Assembly: GCA_947503335.1 (NCBI GenBank)
Contig: CANNCY010000003.1
Coordinates: 248,001 to 312,000, forward strand
Direction: 5' to 3'
Length of the DNA stretch: 64,000 nt
Origin: an uncultured Pseudomonadales bacterium
GTDB taxonomy: Bacteria > Pseudomonadota > Gammaproteobacteria > Pseudomonadales > CANNCY01
Below the pieces are notes generated by a model, which saw nothing but the letters and a program-made list of their open reading frames with translations, had not been told where the DNA came from and ran no database searches. Positions 8,573 to 17,927 of this stretch are shown in pieces (positions within the stretch are counted from its first letter, which is position 1; the number at the start of each line of letters is the position of its first letter). Both the position numbers and the translations under genes were made by a program.

Positions 8573-9686
8573 ATTAAGCATAATTATTGGTTTGCTTGCA
8601 GCGTCGGCCGCTAGTAGTGCGTTTGGCTCGGTAGACGTGAGTGGCTACGTTAACGCCTTCGCAGTAGGTAGTGACTCTGTCGAAAGTGATGATGGTGAGC
8701 TGTTAATAGATAATGGTTACAGCCTGCAAACGGCGCTTAGGCTTGTGGCGTCGAGTGATTTGTCGTCATCGTTGCGCGCAGAGGCGCATTATGAAGTGCG
8801 GCCCACCTTCAGTAGCGTTTACAACGATAGTACCTCTGGCAAGTTTGATCGCGCATTTTTGCAATACCAGGGCGACACTTTTGATCTCACCCTAGGTCGC
8901 CAAGCAGTTACCTTTGGTGGCGCTCGCTATATCAATCCAACTGATATCTTTTTGCCGTATACCCCTCAGACCTTAAATATTGAATATCGTATTGGTGTAG
9001 ACGCCGCAAGGGTGCAATGGTACCCGGGTAACGGTTGGAATATCGATGCGGGTCTAGTCGAGGCAGATGGGCGCGTTTCTTCGTCTAATAGTGGATACTT
9101 CTTGAACGTAAAACGCAGCGCTTCTAAGGCTGACACTGCGATCACCTATATCGAAATAGAGCAGATGCAAATGATAGGTGCTTCTATTGAAACATCGATT
9201 AAAGATGCAGGTATTTGGGGCGAGTTTGCCTATAGTGATTGGTCGGATGCAAGTTTGCAAAAAGATTACACTAGACTATCTGTCGGGGCCGATTACTCTC
9301 CCATTGAAGATCTGTATATTGCCGCCGAGTACCACTATAACGGCGCAGGCGGCTGTGACCCAAACGACTATGTTGTATGCGGTTCTGGGGCAGCGTACGA
9401 TGTTGGTGGTGTATTTTTATTGGGTGAGAATTACTTGATTCTGGGGGGCAGTTACACCAAGTCTGCTCTGAATACTTGGTCAGCGTCTGTATTCTCAAAT
9501 CTTAATGATCAATCTATGCTGTTCAATATCGCCATTGAACACAGTCTGTCTGACAATCTTTACCTAGGTGCTGGGGTGTATCTAACGATGGGTGATCAGC
9601 CTGCACAGATCTCGCCCCTGGTTCTGGGTTCAGAGTTTGGCTCTTCTCCGTCGATGCTTTATGGCAATCTGAAGTATTATTTTTAG
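8553..9686 (+). CDS. Outer-membrane beta-barrel protein of the ABC/LolA-like operon
   Basis: A 377-residue secreted protein with a signal peptide ending near AASAASSAFGS. It has many amphipathic strands rich in Tyr, Gly and Asn and a terminal aromatic residue (LKYYF), so an outer-membrane barrel of porin or DUF1302-like type is likely. The sole Cys pair, in GGCDPNDYVVCGSG, probably sits in an extracellular loop. The start is a TTG at 8553 that overlaps the ATPase gene by 20 bases, behind a GGAAAG site; a later TTG at 8590 would cut the signal peptide short. Position and overlap suggest it is the outer-membrane end of the same transport system. I cannot name the family with certainty. Confidence 0.75.
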   Translation: MKIHLNKLSIIIGLLAASAASSAFGSVDVSGYVNAFAVGSDSVESDDGELLIDNGYSLQTALRLVASSDLSSSLRAEAHYEVRPTFSSVYNDSTSGKFDRAFLQYQGDTFDLTLGRQAVTFGGARYINPTDIFLPYTPQTLNIEYRIGVDAARVQWYPGNGWNIDAGLVEADGRVSSSNSGYFLNVKRSASKADTAITYIEIEQMQMIGASIETSIKDAGIWGEFAYSDWSDASLQKDYTRLSVGADYSPIEDLYIAAEYHYNGAGGCDPNDYVVCGSGAAYDVGGVFLLGENYLILGGSYTKSALNTWSASVFSNLNDQSMLFNIAIEHSLSDNLYLGAGVYLTMGDQPAQISPLVLGSEFGSSPSMLYGNLKYYF

Positions 9687-9701
9687 TAGTTACATCTAGG
9701 C

Positions 9702-9730
9702 AAAAAAAAGCCCCGACACTGTCGAGGCTT
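9702..9730 (-). terminator. Hairpin with a T-run only on the minus strand
   Basis: The stem AAGCCCCGAC / GTCGAGGCTT (one C-A mismatch, three-base loop) is preceded on the plus strand by eight A residues and followed by a mixed sequence. As a Rho-independent terminator it therefore reads best on the minus strand, although no minus-strand gene precedes it. It may still act weakly for the plus-strand operon ending at 9686. Confidence 0.6.
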
Positions 9731-9830
9731 GAAAATATATAACTCTTGTTTGGGGAGAGAGTTACTACTGCTTGCTTGCGGGATTAATAATCTCACAGGC
9801 CTGCCAATGCCACTATTCGTTGTTATACGA
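9702..9830 (-). ncRNA. Possible small RNA (minus strand)
   Basis: This is a speculative call. On the minus strand the spacer 9687-9929 holds a second small hairpin (AACTCT / AGAGTT, about 9740-9763) upstream of the T-run terminator, and a TATAAC-like element on the minus strand at 9827-9822. No open frame of note exists there. The -35 region is poor. The main support is the otherwise unexplained minus-strand terminator. Confidence 0.25.
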
Positions 9831-9929
9831 TGGCTACTAAGTGATATCGCTTATACTTGCGGTGTTGCGGCAAAGTATCAGCAACCCGTCTAGACTGAAC
9901 CTAATATCAATCGTTATGGTGCGCAATTG

Positions 9930-10988
9930 ATGGCTTATGCAACACATGACGCCAGTCAGACCTATGAGTGGGCGCTCGAGAATGGGCCGTTAGAAATGCC
10001 TATTCCTGCCCGGCCACTGGCCAGCAGAGCTACTAAGATTTGGGATCTCGACCTGTTATCTCCAACAGGTATTGCTGCTGGGCCCGCTTATGATAGCGAA
10101 TTTGTTAGACGCTACCTGCAATTGGGCTTTGATACGGTGATCTATAAAACAGTGCGATCAATTGCACGGGATTGCCATCCGTTTCCCAATTGCCTGTTTG
10201 TAGACGATGCGCAAATGTTGCGCGCACATGACATAGGTAAAAGCGTTGTAGTCTCGCCCAAGATCCCCAGTGATTTAACTCAGCTCGCAATTACAAATAG
10301 CTTTGGGGTGCCGAGCGTGAGCCCTGAGCATTGGATGCAAGATTTTGATAAAGCAAAGAGTTTTGCAGAAGCTGGTCAGTCGGTTTGGTTATCTGCGATG
10401 GGTACGCACCATGACCATTGGGATATCGTGAGCGATTATGTGCGAGTTGCTTCAATGGGTAAGGATGTTGGTGCCGAAGTTATCGAGATCAATTACTCGT
10501 GCCCCAACTTAAACTCATCAGAGGGGGCGATCTATACTACCCCTTACCTATCAGCACAAATTTCTAAGGCAGTTAAGGCGGCCATCGGCAGTACTAAGCT
10601 TGTCATAAAGATTGGTTATATAGCTGATGACCATTTGCTCGCAGAGCTAGTTGCTAAGAATGCTCCTCATATTGATGGTATCGCAGCGATCAATACGATA
10701 AAGATGCAGGCGGTCGATGCTAATGGGCATCAAGCTTTACCGGGTAACGGGCGATTAGAGTCGGGTATTTGCGGTAGCGTTATACTAGATTTAGCCCAAG
10801 AGATGGTGGTTCGTTTGGCTGACTTAAGGGCAGCTAATCAATACGATTTTGAGATAGTTGGCGTGGGCGGTATTACACAGCCTAAGCACTTCGATGAATA
10901 CTTGGCACGAGGTGCGTCGATAGCCATGTCTGGGTCAGCGGCGATGTGGAACGCCTATCTTGCACATGACTACTTGTTGCGACTTTAG
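9930..10988 (+). CDS. Dihydroorotate dehydrogenase homologue, class 1-like
   Basis: An FMN-binding TIM-barrel oxidoreductase of 352 residues in the dihydroorotate/dihydropyrimidine dehydrogenase superfamily. Class 1 marks are visible: YKTVRSIARDCHPFPN near residue 70, INYSCPNLN with the cysteine base used by class 1 enzymes, INTIK, and the FMN phosphate loops VGVGGI and SGSAAMW. Class 2 membrane enzymes, usual in gammaproteobacteria for pyrimidine synthesis, use serine instead. This is therefore likely a paralogue or a soluble alternative, and the substrate is uncertain. A TTG lies one codon upstream of the ATG used here. No pyrimidine gene is nearby. Confidence 0.8.
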   Translation: MAYATHDASQTYEWALENGPLEMPIPARPLASRATKIWDLDLLSPTGIAAGPAYDSEFVRRYLQLGFDTVIYKTVRSIARDCHPFPNCLFVDDAQMLRAHDIGKSVVVSPKIPSDLTQLAITNSFGVPSVSPEHWMQDFDKAKSFAEAGQSVWLSAMGTHHDHWDIVSDYVRVASMGKDVGAEVIEINYSCPNLNSSEGAIYTTPYLSAQISKAVKAAIGSTKLVIKIGYIADDHLLAELVAKNAPHIDGIAAINTIKMQAVDANGHQALPGNGRLESGICGSVILDLAQEMVVRLADLRAANQYDFEIVGVGGITQPKHFDEYLARGASIAMSGSAAMWNAYLAHDYLLRL

Positions 10989-11014
10989 CCAACGTAAGAT
11001 TTAGCTACGTTGGC
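10988..11014. other. Perfect 9-bp inverted repeat between convergent genes
   Basis: GCCAACGTA and TACGTTGGC are separated by nine bases, starting in the last base of the upstream stop codon. It sits between convergent genes and could end transcription from both sides, but neither side has a T-run, so an intrinsic terminator is not certain. Confidence 0.5.
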
Positions 11015-11030
11015 CAAAGCTTTATTGCGA

Positions 11031-12239
11031 TCAAGCAATTGCGCCAAGTTCGTTGTTAACCTGTTCACCGATAAACGATAGTGCATGATGGTCTTCGAGC
11101 GTATCGCAAACATCGACGTACTCACCCGGCATAAAGCCATTAAACTTAGTCGCTGTAGCTGACCCATAACCACCCATCATCGAGAAGACGATGAAATCTC
11201 CCGTTGCTAGCTCGTTAGAGAACATCGGTTGGTATGGCAGGATGTCTGCTGAGTCGCAAGTAGGTCCAAAAACAGTAAAGTTTTTCTTGTTGCTGCCAAG
11301 CTCGGATACATTGTTATCGATTACTCTAAACTCGCGATTTGGTAACACCATTGGTGAGAACAACTGCTCCATAAATGCGCCATAAACGCCATCGTTAAGA
11401 AATACCACGTCGGCGTCTGGGCGAACGTGTTTTACACGGGTTACCAGTGAGACACAAGCGTCAACCATGCCGCGGCCGGGTTCGCAAACTAGCTCTGTGC
11501 CACTATCAGCAAATGCCGATGCCCAGGTTGCTTCGATGGCATCAAAGTATAGTTGCAGCTTGGGAATGTCTGACTCTAGATAAGGCGCCGGAAACCCACC
11601 ACCTACGTTTAGGGTCTTGATCGCAATACCGGCGTCGTCAACTACGGCCTTTGCTGCCATCATGTAATCGCTATATGACTCTGGCGTTGAACACTGTGAA
11701 CCAGGGTGAAAGGTAAGTGACACCTGAAACCCAAGGTCTGAGGCTCTTTTTAACAAAGCGACTGCAGCTTCATGCGAGGTGCCAAACTTCTTGCTTAGAT
11801 CATACAGTGCGTTCGAATTGCCAATTTTAAAACGAATCACTAGCTCGAGGTCTGATTTAACACCGATTGTGCTAATGACTTTGTCTAGCTCATGGTTGTC
11901 ATCGATCGCCATAACGCGTACATCATAGGTTTCGTATGCTTCTTTGATCTCGTGTTCAGATTTAACAGGATTGTCAAACAGTAATCTAGCCGACGGGCTG
12001 ATTTCGCGAATTAGCTTGATCTCGTTTAAGGATGCAACGTCATAGGTATCTATGCCAGCTGCTACTAGTGTTCTTATAACACGCGGCTCAGGGTTAGATT
12101 TAACGGCATAACCGACGGTGCCCGCAAAGCTATTGATAAAGATATTGGCTTGTTTAGTAAGGCGCTTTGCGCTGAAGCAATATAGTGGTAGCTCGGGTTG
12201 TTGAGCCACAACACTGAGGATACTGGGTAAGTTCGTCAT
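11031..12239 (-). CDS. PLP-dependent ornithine/diaminopimelate-type decarboxylase, likely ornithine decarboxylase
   Basis: Fold-type III PLP decarboxylase of 402 residues. The PLP lysine lies in YAVKSNPEP (Lys47), followed by FHPGSQC, the glycine loop NVGGGFP, the phosphate-binding EPGR and the C-terminal FGPTCDSAD whose cysteine acts across the dimer. This last motif is typical of ornithine decarboxylases rather than diaminopimelate decarboxylase. The likely product is putrescine from ornithine; lysine could also be used, since bacterial relatives are often dual. It is transcribed alone, downstream of the EF-G terminator. Confidence 0.87.
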   Translation of the reverse strand: MTNLPSILSVVAQQPELPLYCFSAKRLTKQANIFINSFAGTVGYAVKSNPEPRVIRTLVAAGIDTYDVASLNEIKLIREISPSARLLFDNPVKSEHEIKEAYETYDVRVMAIDDNHELDKVISTIGVKSDLELVIRFKIGNSNALYDLSKKFGTSHEAAVALLKRASDLGFQVSLTFHPGSQCSTPESYSDYMMAAKAVVDDAGIAIKTLNVGGGFPAPYLESDIPKLQLYFDAIEATWASAFADSGTELVCEPGRGMVDACVSLVTRVKHVRPDADVVFLNDGVYGAFMEQLFSPMVLPNREFRVIDNNVSELGSNKKNFTVFGPTCDSADILPYQPMFSNELATGDFIVFSMMGGYGSATATKFNGFMPGEYVDVCDTLEDHHALSFIGEQVNNELGAIA

Positions 12240-12334
12240 TGTTATGTACCGTTATCTTGATGAATACACGGTATCAATTGGCTAAATAGTTGTATCTATA
12301 TGCTTAGGTATAGGTACAAAAAATAGGTAGGCAC

Positions 12335-12365
12335 AAAAAAGCCCAACATGTGCTGGGCTTTTTCT
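12335..12365 (-). terminator. Intrinsic terminator of the EF-G gene
   Basis: AAAAAGCCCA, an eight-base loop, TGGGCTTTTT. On the minus strand it follows the EF-G stop by about 20 bases and precedes the decarboxylase start; symmetric flanks could allow function both ways. Confidence 0.88.
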
Positions 12366-12382
12366 TAAGCGGATTCTAACAA

Positions 12383-14470
12383 TTACTTGTTAGCGTTACG
12401 CTCTTTAACTTCGGCGATTACAACCTCTGCCACGTTCTGTGGGCAAGGCATGTAGTGGCTGAACTCCATAGAGAACTGCCCACGGCCTGAAGTGATGGTA
12501 CGTAGGTGACCAATGTAGCCGAACATCTCGCTTAGAGGTACGTCAGCCTTGATGCGAACGCCAGTAGCGCCAGCTTCTTGGTCTTTGATCATACCGCGAC
12601 GACGGTTCAAGTCACCAATAACGTCACCAACGTGATCGTCTGGAGTGAACACATCTACCTTCATGATAGGTTCGATTAGCTGTGCACCAGCCTTTGGAAT
12701 CGACTGACGGAAAGCGCCTTTAGCAGCGATTTCGAACGCAACTGCCGATGAGTCAACCGCGTGGAAGCCACCGTCGTATAGTTCGATTTCAACGTCAAGT
12801 ACAGGGAATCCAGCTAGAACACCTTCGTTCATCATGCCTTCGAAGCCCTTCTCAATTGCAGGGAAGTATTCCTTAGGAACGTTACCGCCAACAACAGTTG
12901 AAGAGAACTTGAAGCCAGAACCAGGCTCGCCCGGCTTGATGCGGTAATCGATCTTACCGTACTGACCAGAACCACCAGACTGCTTCTTGTGCGTGTAGCT
13001 ATCTTCAACAGCTTGAGTGATCGTTTCACGGTATGCAACCTGTGGCTTACCTACTTCTAGCTCAACGCCATAGGTACGCTTAAGGATGTCTACCTTAATG
13101 TCTAGGTGAAGTTCACCCATACCCTTAAGGATGGTTTCGCCAGAATCTTCGTCTGTTTCAACAACAAACGATGGATCTTCTGCAACCATCTTACCGATAG
13201 CAACACCCATCTTCTCAGTAGACGCCTTATCTTTAGGTGCTACTGCGATCGAGATTACTGGATCTGGGAAGATCATTGGCTCAAGCGTACAAGGGTGCTT
13301 AGGATCACATAGAGTGTGACCAGTCTGTACGTTCTTCATGCCTACAACAGCAATGATGTCACCAGCTTGTGCGCTATCTAGCTCGTTACGGTCGTCTGCG
13401 TGCATCTCAACCATACGGCCAATGCGCTCAGTTTTACCAGTGTACGAGTTAAGAATTGTGTCACCTTTGTTTAGAACACCCGAGTAAATACGGATAAAGG
13501 TTAGGGCGCCGAAACGGTCGTCCATAATCTTAAACGCAAGTGCGCGTAGAGGCTCGTCTGCAGAAACGGTAGCTACTTCGCCAGTAGGTTCGCCGTCTTC
13601 GTCAGTTAGCGGCTGTGCGTCAACTTCGGTCGGTGCAGGTAGGTAATCAACAACAGCGTCAAGTACTAGCTGAACACCTTTGTTCTTAAATGCAGAACCA
13701 CAGTAAGTTGGGAAGAAGTCTAGGTTGCGAGTACCTTTACGGATACAAGCTTTGATGTCTTCCATTGAAGGCTCTTCACCGTCCATGTACGCCATCATTA
13801 GATCGTCGTCTTGCTCAACAGCAGTTTCGATTAGCTGCTCGCGGTACATTTCAACGTCGTCTTTCATGTCGTCAGGAATTTCGATGATTTCGAAGTTCTC
13901 TGGTAGACCTGAGTCGTCCCATTTGAATGCTTGGCGAGATAGTAGGTCGATAACACCTACGAAGCCGTCTTCGCGGCCGATAGGAAGAGTCATAACTAGT
14001 GGGTTAGCACCTAGTACGTTCTTAACCTGATCAACAACGCGCAAGAAGTCTGCACCTACACGGTCTAGCTTGTTTACGAAGATGATACGAGCAACTTCTG
14101 ATTCGTTAGCGTAGCGCCAGTTAGTTTCTGACTGAGGCTCAACACCGCCAGAACCACAGAATACACCTACACCACCGTCTAGTACTTTTAGAGAACGGTA
14201 TACTTCAACAGTGAAGTCAACGTGCCCTGGAGTATCGATGATGTTTAGGCGGTGGTCTTTCCAGAAGCAGGTAGTTGCTGCTGACTGAATAGTAATACCA
14301 CGTTCCTGCTCCTGCTCCATGAAGTCAGTAGTAGCAGCACCGTCGTGTACTTCACCGGTCTTATGAATTTTACCGGTAAGCTTTAGAATACGCTCGGTAG
14401 TTGTTGTTTTACCCGCGTCTACGTGGGCAAAGATACCGATGTTTCTGTAAAGGGATAGATCTGTAGCCAT
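12383..14470 (-). CDS. fusA: Elongation factor G, second-paralogue type (EF-G2)
   Basis: Translational GTPase of 695 residues that drives translocation on, or splitting of, the ribosome. GTPase motifs are complete: G1 AHVDAGKT, G2 RGITI, G3 DTPGH, G4 NKLD. Domains II to V follow, including QSGGSGQYG and [15 protein letters not shown]. The wording of the N-terminal third (for example [37 protein letters not shown]) and the length match the second EF-G found in Vibrio and Shewanella rather than the str-operon copy of about 700 residues. No rpsL, rpsG or tuf is near. If so, another fusA should exist elsewhere in the genome. The symbol follows common usage. Confidence 0.92.
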   Translation of the reverse strand: MATDLSLYRNIGIFAHVDAGKTTTTERILKLTGKIHKTGEVHDGAATTDFMEQEQERGITIQSAATTCFWKDHRLNIIDTPGHVDFTVEVYRSLKVLDGGVGVFCGSGGVEPQSETNWRYANESEVARIIFVNKLDRVGADFLRVVDQVKNVLGANPLVMTLPIGREDGFVGVIDLLSRQAFKWDDSGLPENFEIIEIPDDMKDDVEMYREQLIETAVEQDDDLMMAYMDGEEPSMEDIKACIRKGTRNLDFFPTYCGSAFKNKGVQLVLDAVVDYLPAPTEVDAQPLTDEDGEPTGEVATVSADEPLRALAFKIMDDRFGALTFIRIYSGVLNKGDTILNSYTGKTERIGRMVEMHADDRNELDSAQAGDIIAVVGMKNVQTGHTLCDPKHPCTLEPMIFPDPVISIAVAPKDKASTEKMGVAIGKMVAEDPSFVVETDEDSGETILKGMGELHLDIKVDILKRTYGVELEVGKPQVAYRETITQAVEDSYTHKKQSGGSGQYGKIDYRIKPGEPGSGFKFSSTVVGGNVPKEYFPAIEKGFEGMMNEGVLAGFPVLDVEIELYDGGFHAVDSSAVAFEIAAKGAFRQSIPKAGAQLIEPIMKVDVFTPDDHVGDVIGDLNRRRGMIKDQEAGATGVRIKADVPLSEMFGYIGHLRTITSGRGQFSMEFSHYMPCPQNVAEVVIAEVKERNANK

Positions 14471-14773
14471 GTCTTTACTCGTTAAGTTAAATTACTCGGG
14501 CCCAAAAGCCGTCGCGCCTGTTAAGCGCATCGGCCGCATAGTGAGCGAGAGATGTGCTTGTGCTTACGCATATTTAAATGTGTCAAGACCGCACACTGTC
14601 TGGGCTCAACAGCGACCGCGCTACCTTTTAACGATAGGTGAGCTTGGTGCAATTGGCTCCCAAGTGTAAATCTTGCGGGGCGTATTTTACGCATATGGGC
14701 CGTTAAGCACTAGAGCAATATTGACATCAGATTGCTGATAAATGGTGTAGGTGGGTTTGAGTGATACTATTGC
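14471..14773. other. 303-base intergenic region upstream of EF-G
   Basis: No convincing gene is seen; a 66-codon plus-strand frame at 14469-14669 has no family resemblance. On the minus strand a consensus -35 (TTGACA, 14586-14581) lies about 115 bases before the EF-G start, but the matching -10 is poor. On the plus strand another TTGACA (about 14722) also lacks a good -10. Confidence 0.5.
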
Positions 14774-15673
14774 CTAGTCGTCGAAAGGGGCTGTTTGAGC
14801 GTTACATAATGCCGGTTTAAACCCTTTGATTAGCCGGGCGAGGTCGGCGCTGTGCGAATAGGGGAGTGCGTGAGCCGCATTAGCGATACAGGCAAGTTGA
14901 TGTTTATCAAACACCTTAACGGGTGAGTGGTGTACGACCGCGTCTTCATTGCCCCAAATAACGTGCACTTGGCCTTGTGTGCTTACATCTAGGTACAAGG
15001 CGCCTTGGTTGTATAGATCAATGTGCCTTAGCGTTGAGGCTAGGGCATAGTTTGAGCCGGTGCGTGTTAGATCTTGTCGATAAAGATCGTGCCAGTGCTC
15101 TTTGGCCCAACCGTTGTCTATTTCTTGTCGCATATTAGCCAGGTAGTCTGGGGTAGCGATGTGCCGAACTAGTAATTCATTGATGTAGGGGATGTTGACT
15201 GCGTATTCGCTAATAGAGGGGGCGCCCATTAAACCGGCCGGTGAGATCAAAAATGTTTTCGATACTCGATCAGGGTTGTTGATCGCGTAATTCGCTGCAA
15301 TGATGGAACCCATCGAATAGCCTAGCAGTTCAAACTCGCCCAGTTGTTTGTACTCAATTACCCATTCTAGCTGTCGGTTAAATAGTTCGAGGTCGTGCGT
15401 AGTATTAATGCGTGGGCTTTGCCCCCGCCCAATTAGATCAAAGCGAATCACACGGTAGTCTTGATCAATTAAATGCGGTGTTAGTTCGTCAAACACCCAG
15501 TTGGCGGCCGAAAAGCCATGAATCAGAACGATGGTCTTGGGTGAACCATTTCTGCCTTCTTCAATAATGTGTGTTTTAGTGATTGCGTGAGTCGGGTCGT
15601 TGTTCGAGCGTACTAGGTCAATGGCGATTAGTAAGGTAACCGCCGCTGTAAGACCTAGTAGAAAGTTACGCAT
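14774..15673 (-). CDS. Alpha/beta hydrolase in the arsenate operon
   Basis: A 299-residue alpha/beta-fold hydrolase with an N-terminal hydrophobic segment (about residues 3-20) that could be a membrane anchor or signal. The oxyanion region HGFSAANWVF, the nucleophile elbow GYSMGS, an acid in WGNEDAVV and the catalytic His in ANAAHALPYSH form a complete triad. It overlaps the arsJ stop by eight bases and is the third gene of the GAPDH-arsJ unit, so it is very likely cotranscribed and coupled. Its substrate is unknown; an ester or thioester is all the fold implies. A role in arsenate handling is only a guess from position. Confidence 0.83.
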   Translation of the reverse strand: MRNFLLGLTAAVTLLIAIDLVRSNNDPTHAITKTHIIEEGRNGSPKTIVLIHGFSAANWVFDELTPHLIDQDYRVIRFDLIGRGQSPRINTTHDLELFNRQLEWVIEYKQLGEFELLGYSMGSIIAANYAINNPDRVSKTFLISPAGLMGAPSISEYAVNIPYINELLVRHIATPDYLANMRQEIDNGWAKEHWHDLYRQDLTRTGSNYALASTLRHIDLYNQGALYLDVSTQGQVHVIWGNEDAVVHHSPVKVFDKHQLACIANAAHALPYSHSADLARLIKGFKPALCNAQTAPFDD

Positions 15674-16871
15674 GATTGCCCTTGGGCAGTTTTAAGGCAA
15701 TCATCGCTGATGTTAGTACCATTATCGCCGATACCCATAAGCAGGCCTGTAAGCCATAAGATTGGAATACCCACCCAGACAGAATAGTGCCCATTAGGCG
15801 GCCCAAAGCATTCGCCATGTAGTAAAATCCAACATCTAGTGAAACACCGTCTTCACCAGCGTAGTGCACAATCAAGAAACTATGTAGCGACGAATTAATC
15901 GCAAATAAAGCGCCAAAGATCATTAAACCGATTATTAGGGTTTGCGAGGCTGGGTACTGTGCATCAAGACCTAATGCGATAAGTGCAGGTGTTACCGATA
16001 ACGCAAAGGCCCAAAGAGCTGCGCTGCGACCGTCTGCCGTTTTGCCGTTACGTTGAGTGATTTTAGGGGCGATACTTTGAACGATGCCATAGCCTATTAT
16101 CCAAGCCGCCATGAATGCTCCAATAGAGCTATGCTCCCAGCCTAGTGTTGTGCCGAGAAAAACGGGTAGTGCTACAACAAACCATACGTCACGGGCGCCA
16201 AACAAGAATAGGCGGGCCGCAGAAAGATAATTGATAGCAGAGCTTTTCGAGAATAGCTCAGTAAACTTTGGTTTGTTTTTAGCTTTACCAAGCCCGCCTT
16301 TAAGTACGACTAGGCTAGATAGCCAAACGAAAAATAACGAGGCTGCTAAAACGCCTACCGCGCCTTTAAATCCGGCAACGGTTAGTAAAAATCCCCCCAA
16401 GAAAAAGCCCACACCTTTGAGCGCATTTTTCGACCCAGTAAGTACGGCAATCCACTTAAACAGCGTGCCAGAGGCTTCTTTGGGTACCAGTGTCTTTATC
16501 GCGCTTTTAGCGCTCATTTTATTGAGGTCTTTGGCGATGCCAGACAAGGCCTGCGCTGCCATAATCCAAGCGATACTTAACCATTCGGTAGGCACTAATA
16601 AGGCTGAAAGAGCAATGATTTGAAGGCCTAGACCAATATTCATTGTTCGATTTAAGCCAATGCGAGCGCCTAGCCAACCACCTACTAAGTTGGTGATTAC
16701 GCCAAATATTTCGTAGAACAAGAACAGCATGGCTACTTGCAATGGCGAATAGCCAAGATTAGAAAAGTGCAGCACAACCAACATACGCAAAGCGCCATCA
16801 GTCAATGTAAAAGCCCAGTAGTTACCGGTCACTATGGCGTATTGCTGCATTGCGCCAGAGGCAGACTTCAT
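15666..16871 (-). CDS. arsJ: Organoarsenical efflux MFS transporter ArsJ
   Basis: Inner-membrane major facilitator superfamily protein of 401 residues with about 12 helices. The opening [20 protein letters not shown], the FEIFGV-like segment [19 protein letters not shown], and [17 protein letters not shown] are characteristic of ArsJ. ArsJ exports 1-arseno-3-phosphoglycerate made by a partner GAPDH, giving arsenate resistance. The start at 16871 is chosen because it forms an ATGA overlap with the GAPDH stop and follows AAGGTGG; the frame could extend 17 codons upstream inside the GAPDH gene. Partner gene and order match known arsenate clusters. Confidence 0.93.
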   Translation of the reverse strand: MKSASGAMQQYAIVTGNYWAFTLTDGALRMLVVLHFSNLGYSPLQVAMLFLFYEIFGVITNLVGGWLGARIGLNRTMNIGLGLQIIALSALLVPTEWLSIAWIMAAQALSGIAKDLNKMSAKSAIKTLVPKEASGTLFKWIAVLTGSKNALKGVGFFLGGFLLTVAGFKGAVGVLAASLFFVWLSSLVVLKGGLGKAKNKPKFTELFSKSSAINYLSAARLFLFGARDVWFVVALPVFLGTTLGWEHSSIGAFMAAWIIGYGIVQSIAPKITQRNGKTADGRSAALWAFALSVTPALIALGLDAQYPASQTLIIGLMIFGALFAINSSLHSFLIVHYAGEDGVSLDVGFYYMANALGRLMGTILSGWVFQSYGLQACLWVSAIMVLTSAMIALKLPKGNHA

Positions 16872-17869
16872 ATCTCGCCCACCTTTTGCACTAGTTCGTG
16901 CATGCGGTTTACGTAGCCCCATTCGTTGTCATACCAAAGATATAGCTTAACCTGTGTATCGTTAACCACCATCGTTGATAGCGCGTCAACAATTGACGAT
17001 CGGGGGTCGGTTTTGTAATCAACGCTGACAAGTGGGCGAGTTTCATAGCCCAGTATGCCGGTCAGTTCGTTTTGTGCAGCGTCTTCGAGTAACGCGTTTA
17101 CTTCGTCTACAGTAGTTTCACGCTGCATCTCAAACACGCAGTCAGTAATTGACGCATTTGTTAACGGCACTCTGATTGCGTGGCCATTGAGACGGCCTTT
17201 TAGATCTTTGAAAATTTCGGTGATAGCCGTCGCAGACCCGGTAGTGGTTGGAATCAAACTGGTGCCGCAAGAGCGAGCTCGTCTTAGATCTTTATGGGGG
17301 GCGTCAATGATTGTCTGGGTATTGGTAATGTCATGAACAGTGGTGATAGAACCATGTTTAATACCGATCTTTTCATGCATTACTTTTACAGCGGGCGCAA
17401 TGCAGTTGGTTGTGCAAGAAGCCGCTGTAACGATTGGGTGTACATTGGGGTCGAATAAATGATCGTTTACGCCCATAACCACATTGAGAACGTTCGGTTC
17501 TTTTACCGGGGCGGCGACAACTACTCGTTTAACCCCCTTGTCGAGATAGGGTTGTAGCGCAGCAGATGATTTAAACTTGCCACTTGCCTCTACTACTAAA
17601 TCACAGTCTTCCCAAGGAGATTCTTCGATTAGGTAATTATGAGACACAGTGAGCGTTTTATTTAAAAAGACTAGGTTATTGTCAGTAGCGCTAGTGTCAA
17701 ATGGGCAAGGACCATGAACGGAGTCAAAATTTGTTAAGTGAGCAAATGTTGCTGCATCACCGGTGGGGTCGTTGATGTGCACAATATCTATGTTTGGATT
17801 TTGAGCAGCTAAACGAAAAAATAATCGGCCCATTCGACCGAAACCATTGATACCAACTTTAAGAGACAT
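16868..17869 (-). CDS. ArsJ-associated glyceraldehyde-3-phosphate dehydrogenase
   Basis: NAD-dependent GAPDH of 333 residues. The Rossmann start [15 protein letters not shown], the catalytic cysteine block [10 protein letters not shown], the partner histidine region (HDITNTQ), and [12 protein letters not shown] at the C-terminus are all intact. In ArsJ clusters this enzyme uses arsenate in place of phosphate to make unstable 1-arseno-3-phosphoglycerate, which ArsJ removes. Its stop overlaps the arsJ start by four bases. It starts 58 bases from the divergent GNAT gene, with palindromes between. It is distinct in context from the glycolytic gapA. Confidence 0.93.
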   Translation of the reverse strand: MSLKVGINGFGRMGRLFFRLAAQNPNIDIVHINDPTGDAATFAHLTNFDSVHGPCPFDTSATDNNLVFLNKTLTVSHNYLIEESPWEDCDLVVEASGKFKSSAALQPYLDKGVKRVVVAAPVKEPNVLNVVMGVNDHLFDPNVHPIVTAASCTTNCIAPAVKVMHEKIGIKHGSITTVHDITNTQTIIDAPHKDLRRARSCGTSLIPTTTGSATAITEIFKDLKGRLNGHAIRVPLTNASITDCVFEMQRETTVDEVNALLEDAAQNELTGILGYETRPLVSVDYKTDPRSSIVDALSTMVVNDTQVKLYLWYDNEWGYVNRMHELVQKVGEI

Positions 17870-17894
17870 GTTGTAATCTAACTCAAAAAAAGAA

Positions 17895-17911
17895 GGTATA
17901 CATTATATACC
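17895..17911. promoter_or_regulatory. Palindrome in the GAPDH/GNAT divergent spacer
   Basis: GGTATA and TATACC are separated by five bases, forming a perfect inverted repeat midway between the two divergent starts. Directly after it, CTCG and CGAG flank five bases (17912-17924). Placement suggests an operator for a repressor encoded elsewhere; it does not clearly match a known ArsR consensus. Confidence 0.5.
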
Positions 17912-17927
17912 CTCGAGTTACGAGTTC

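Noticed and set aside
13725..14030. A plus-strand 101-codon frame
   Set aside because: Antisense to EF-G, with serine-rich composition typical of shadow frames.
14469..14669. A 66-codon plus-strand frame upstream of EF-G
   Set aside because: It starts within the EF-G initiation region on the opposite strand and lacks any family resemblance or good ribosome site.
16231..16623. A plus-strand 130-codon frame
   Set aside because: Antisense to arsJ, proline-rich shadow of membrane helices.
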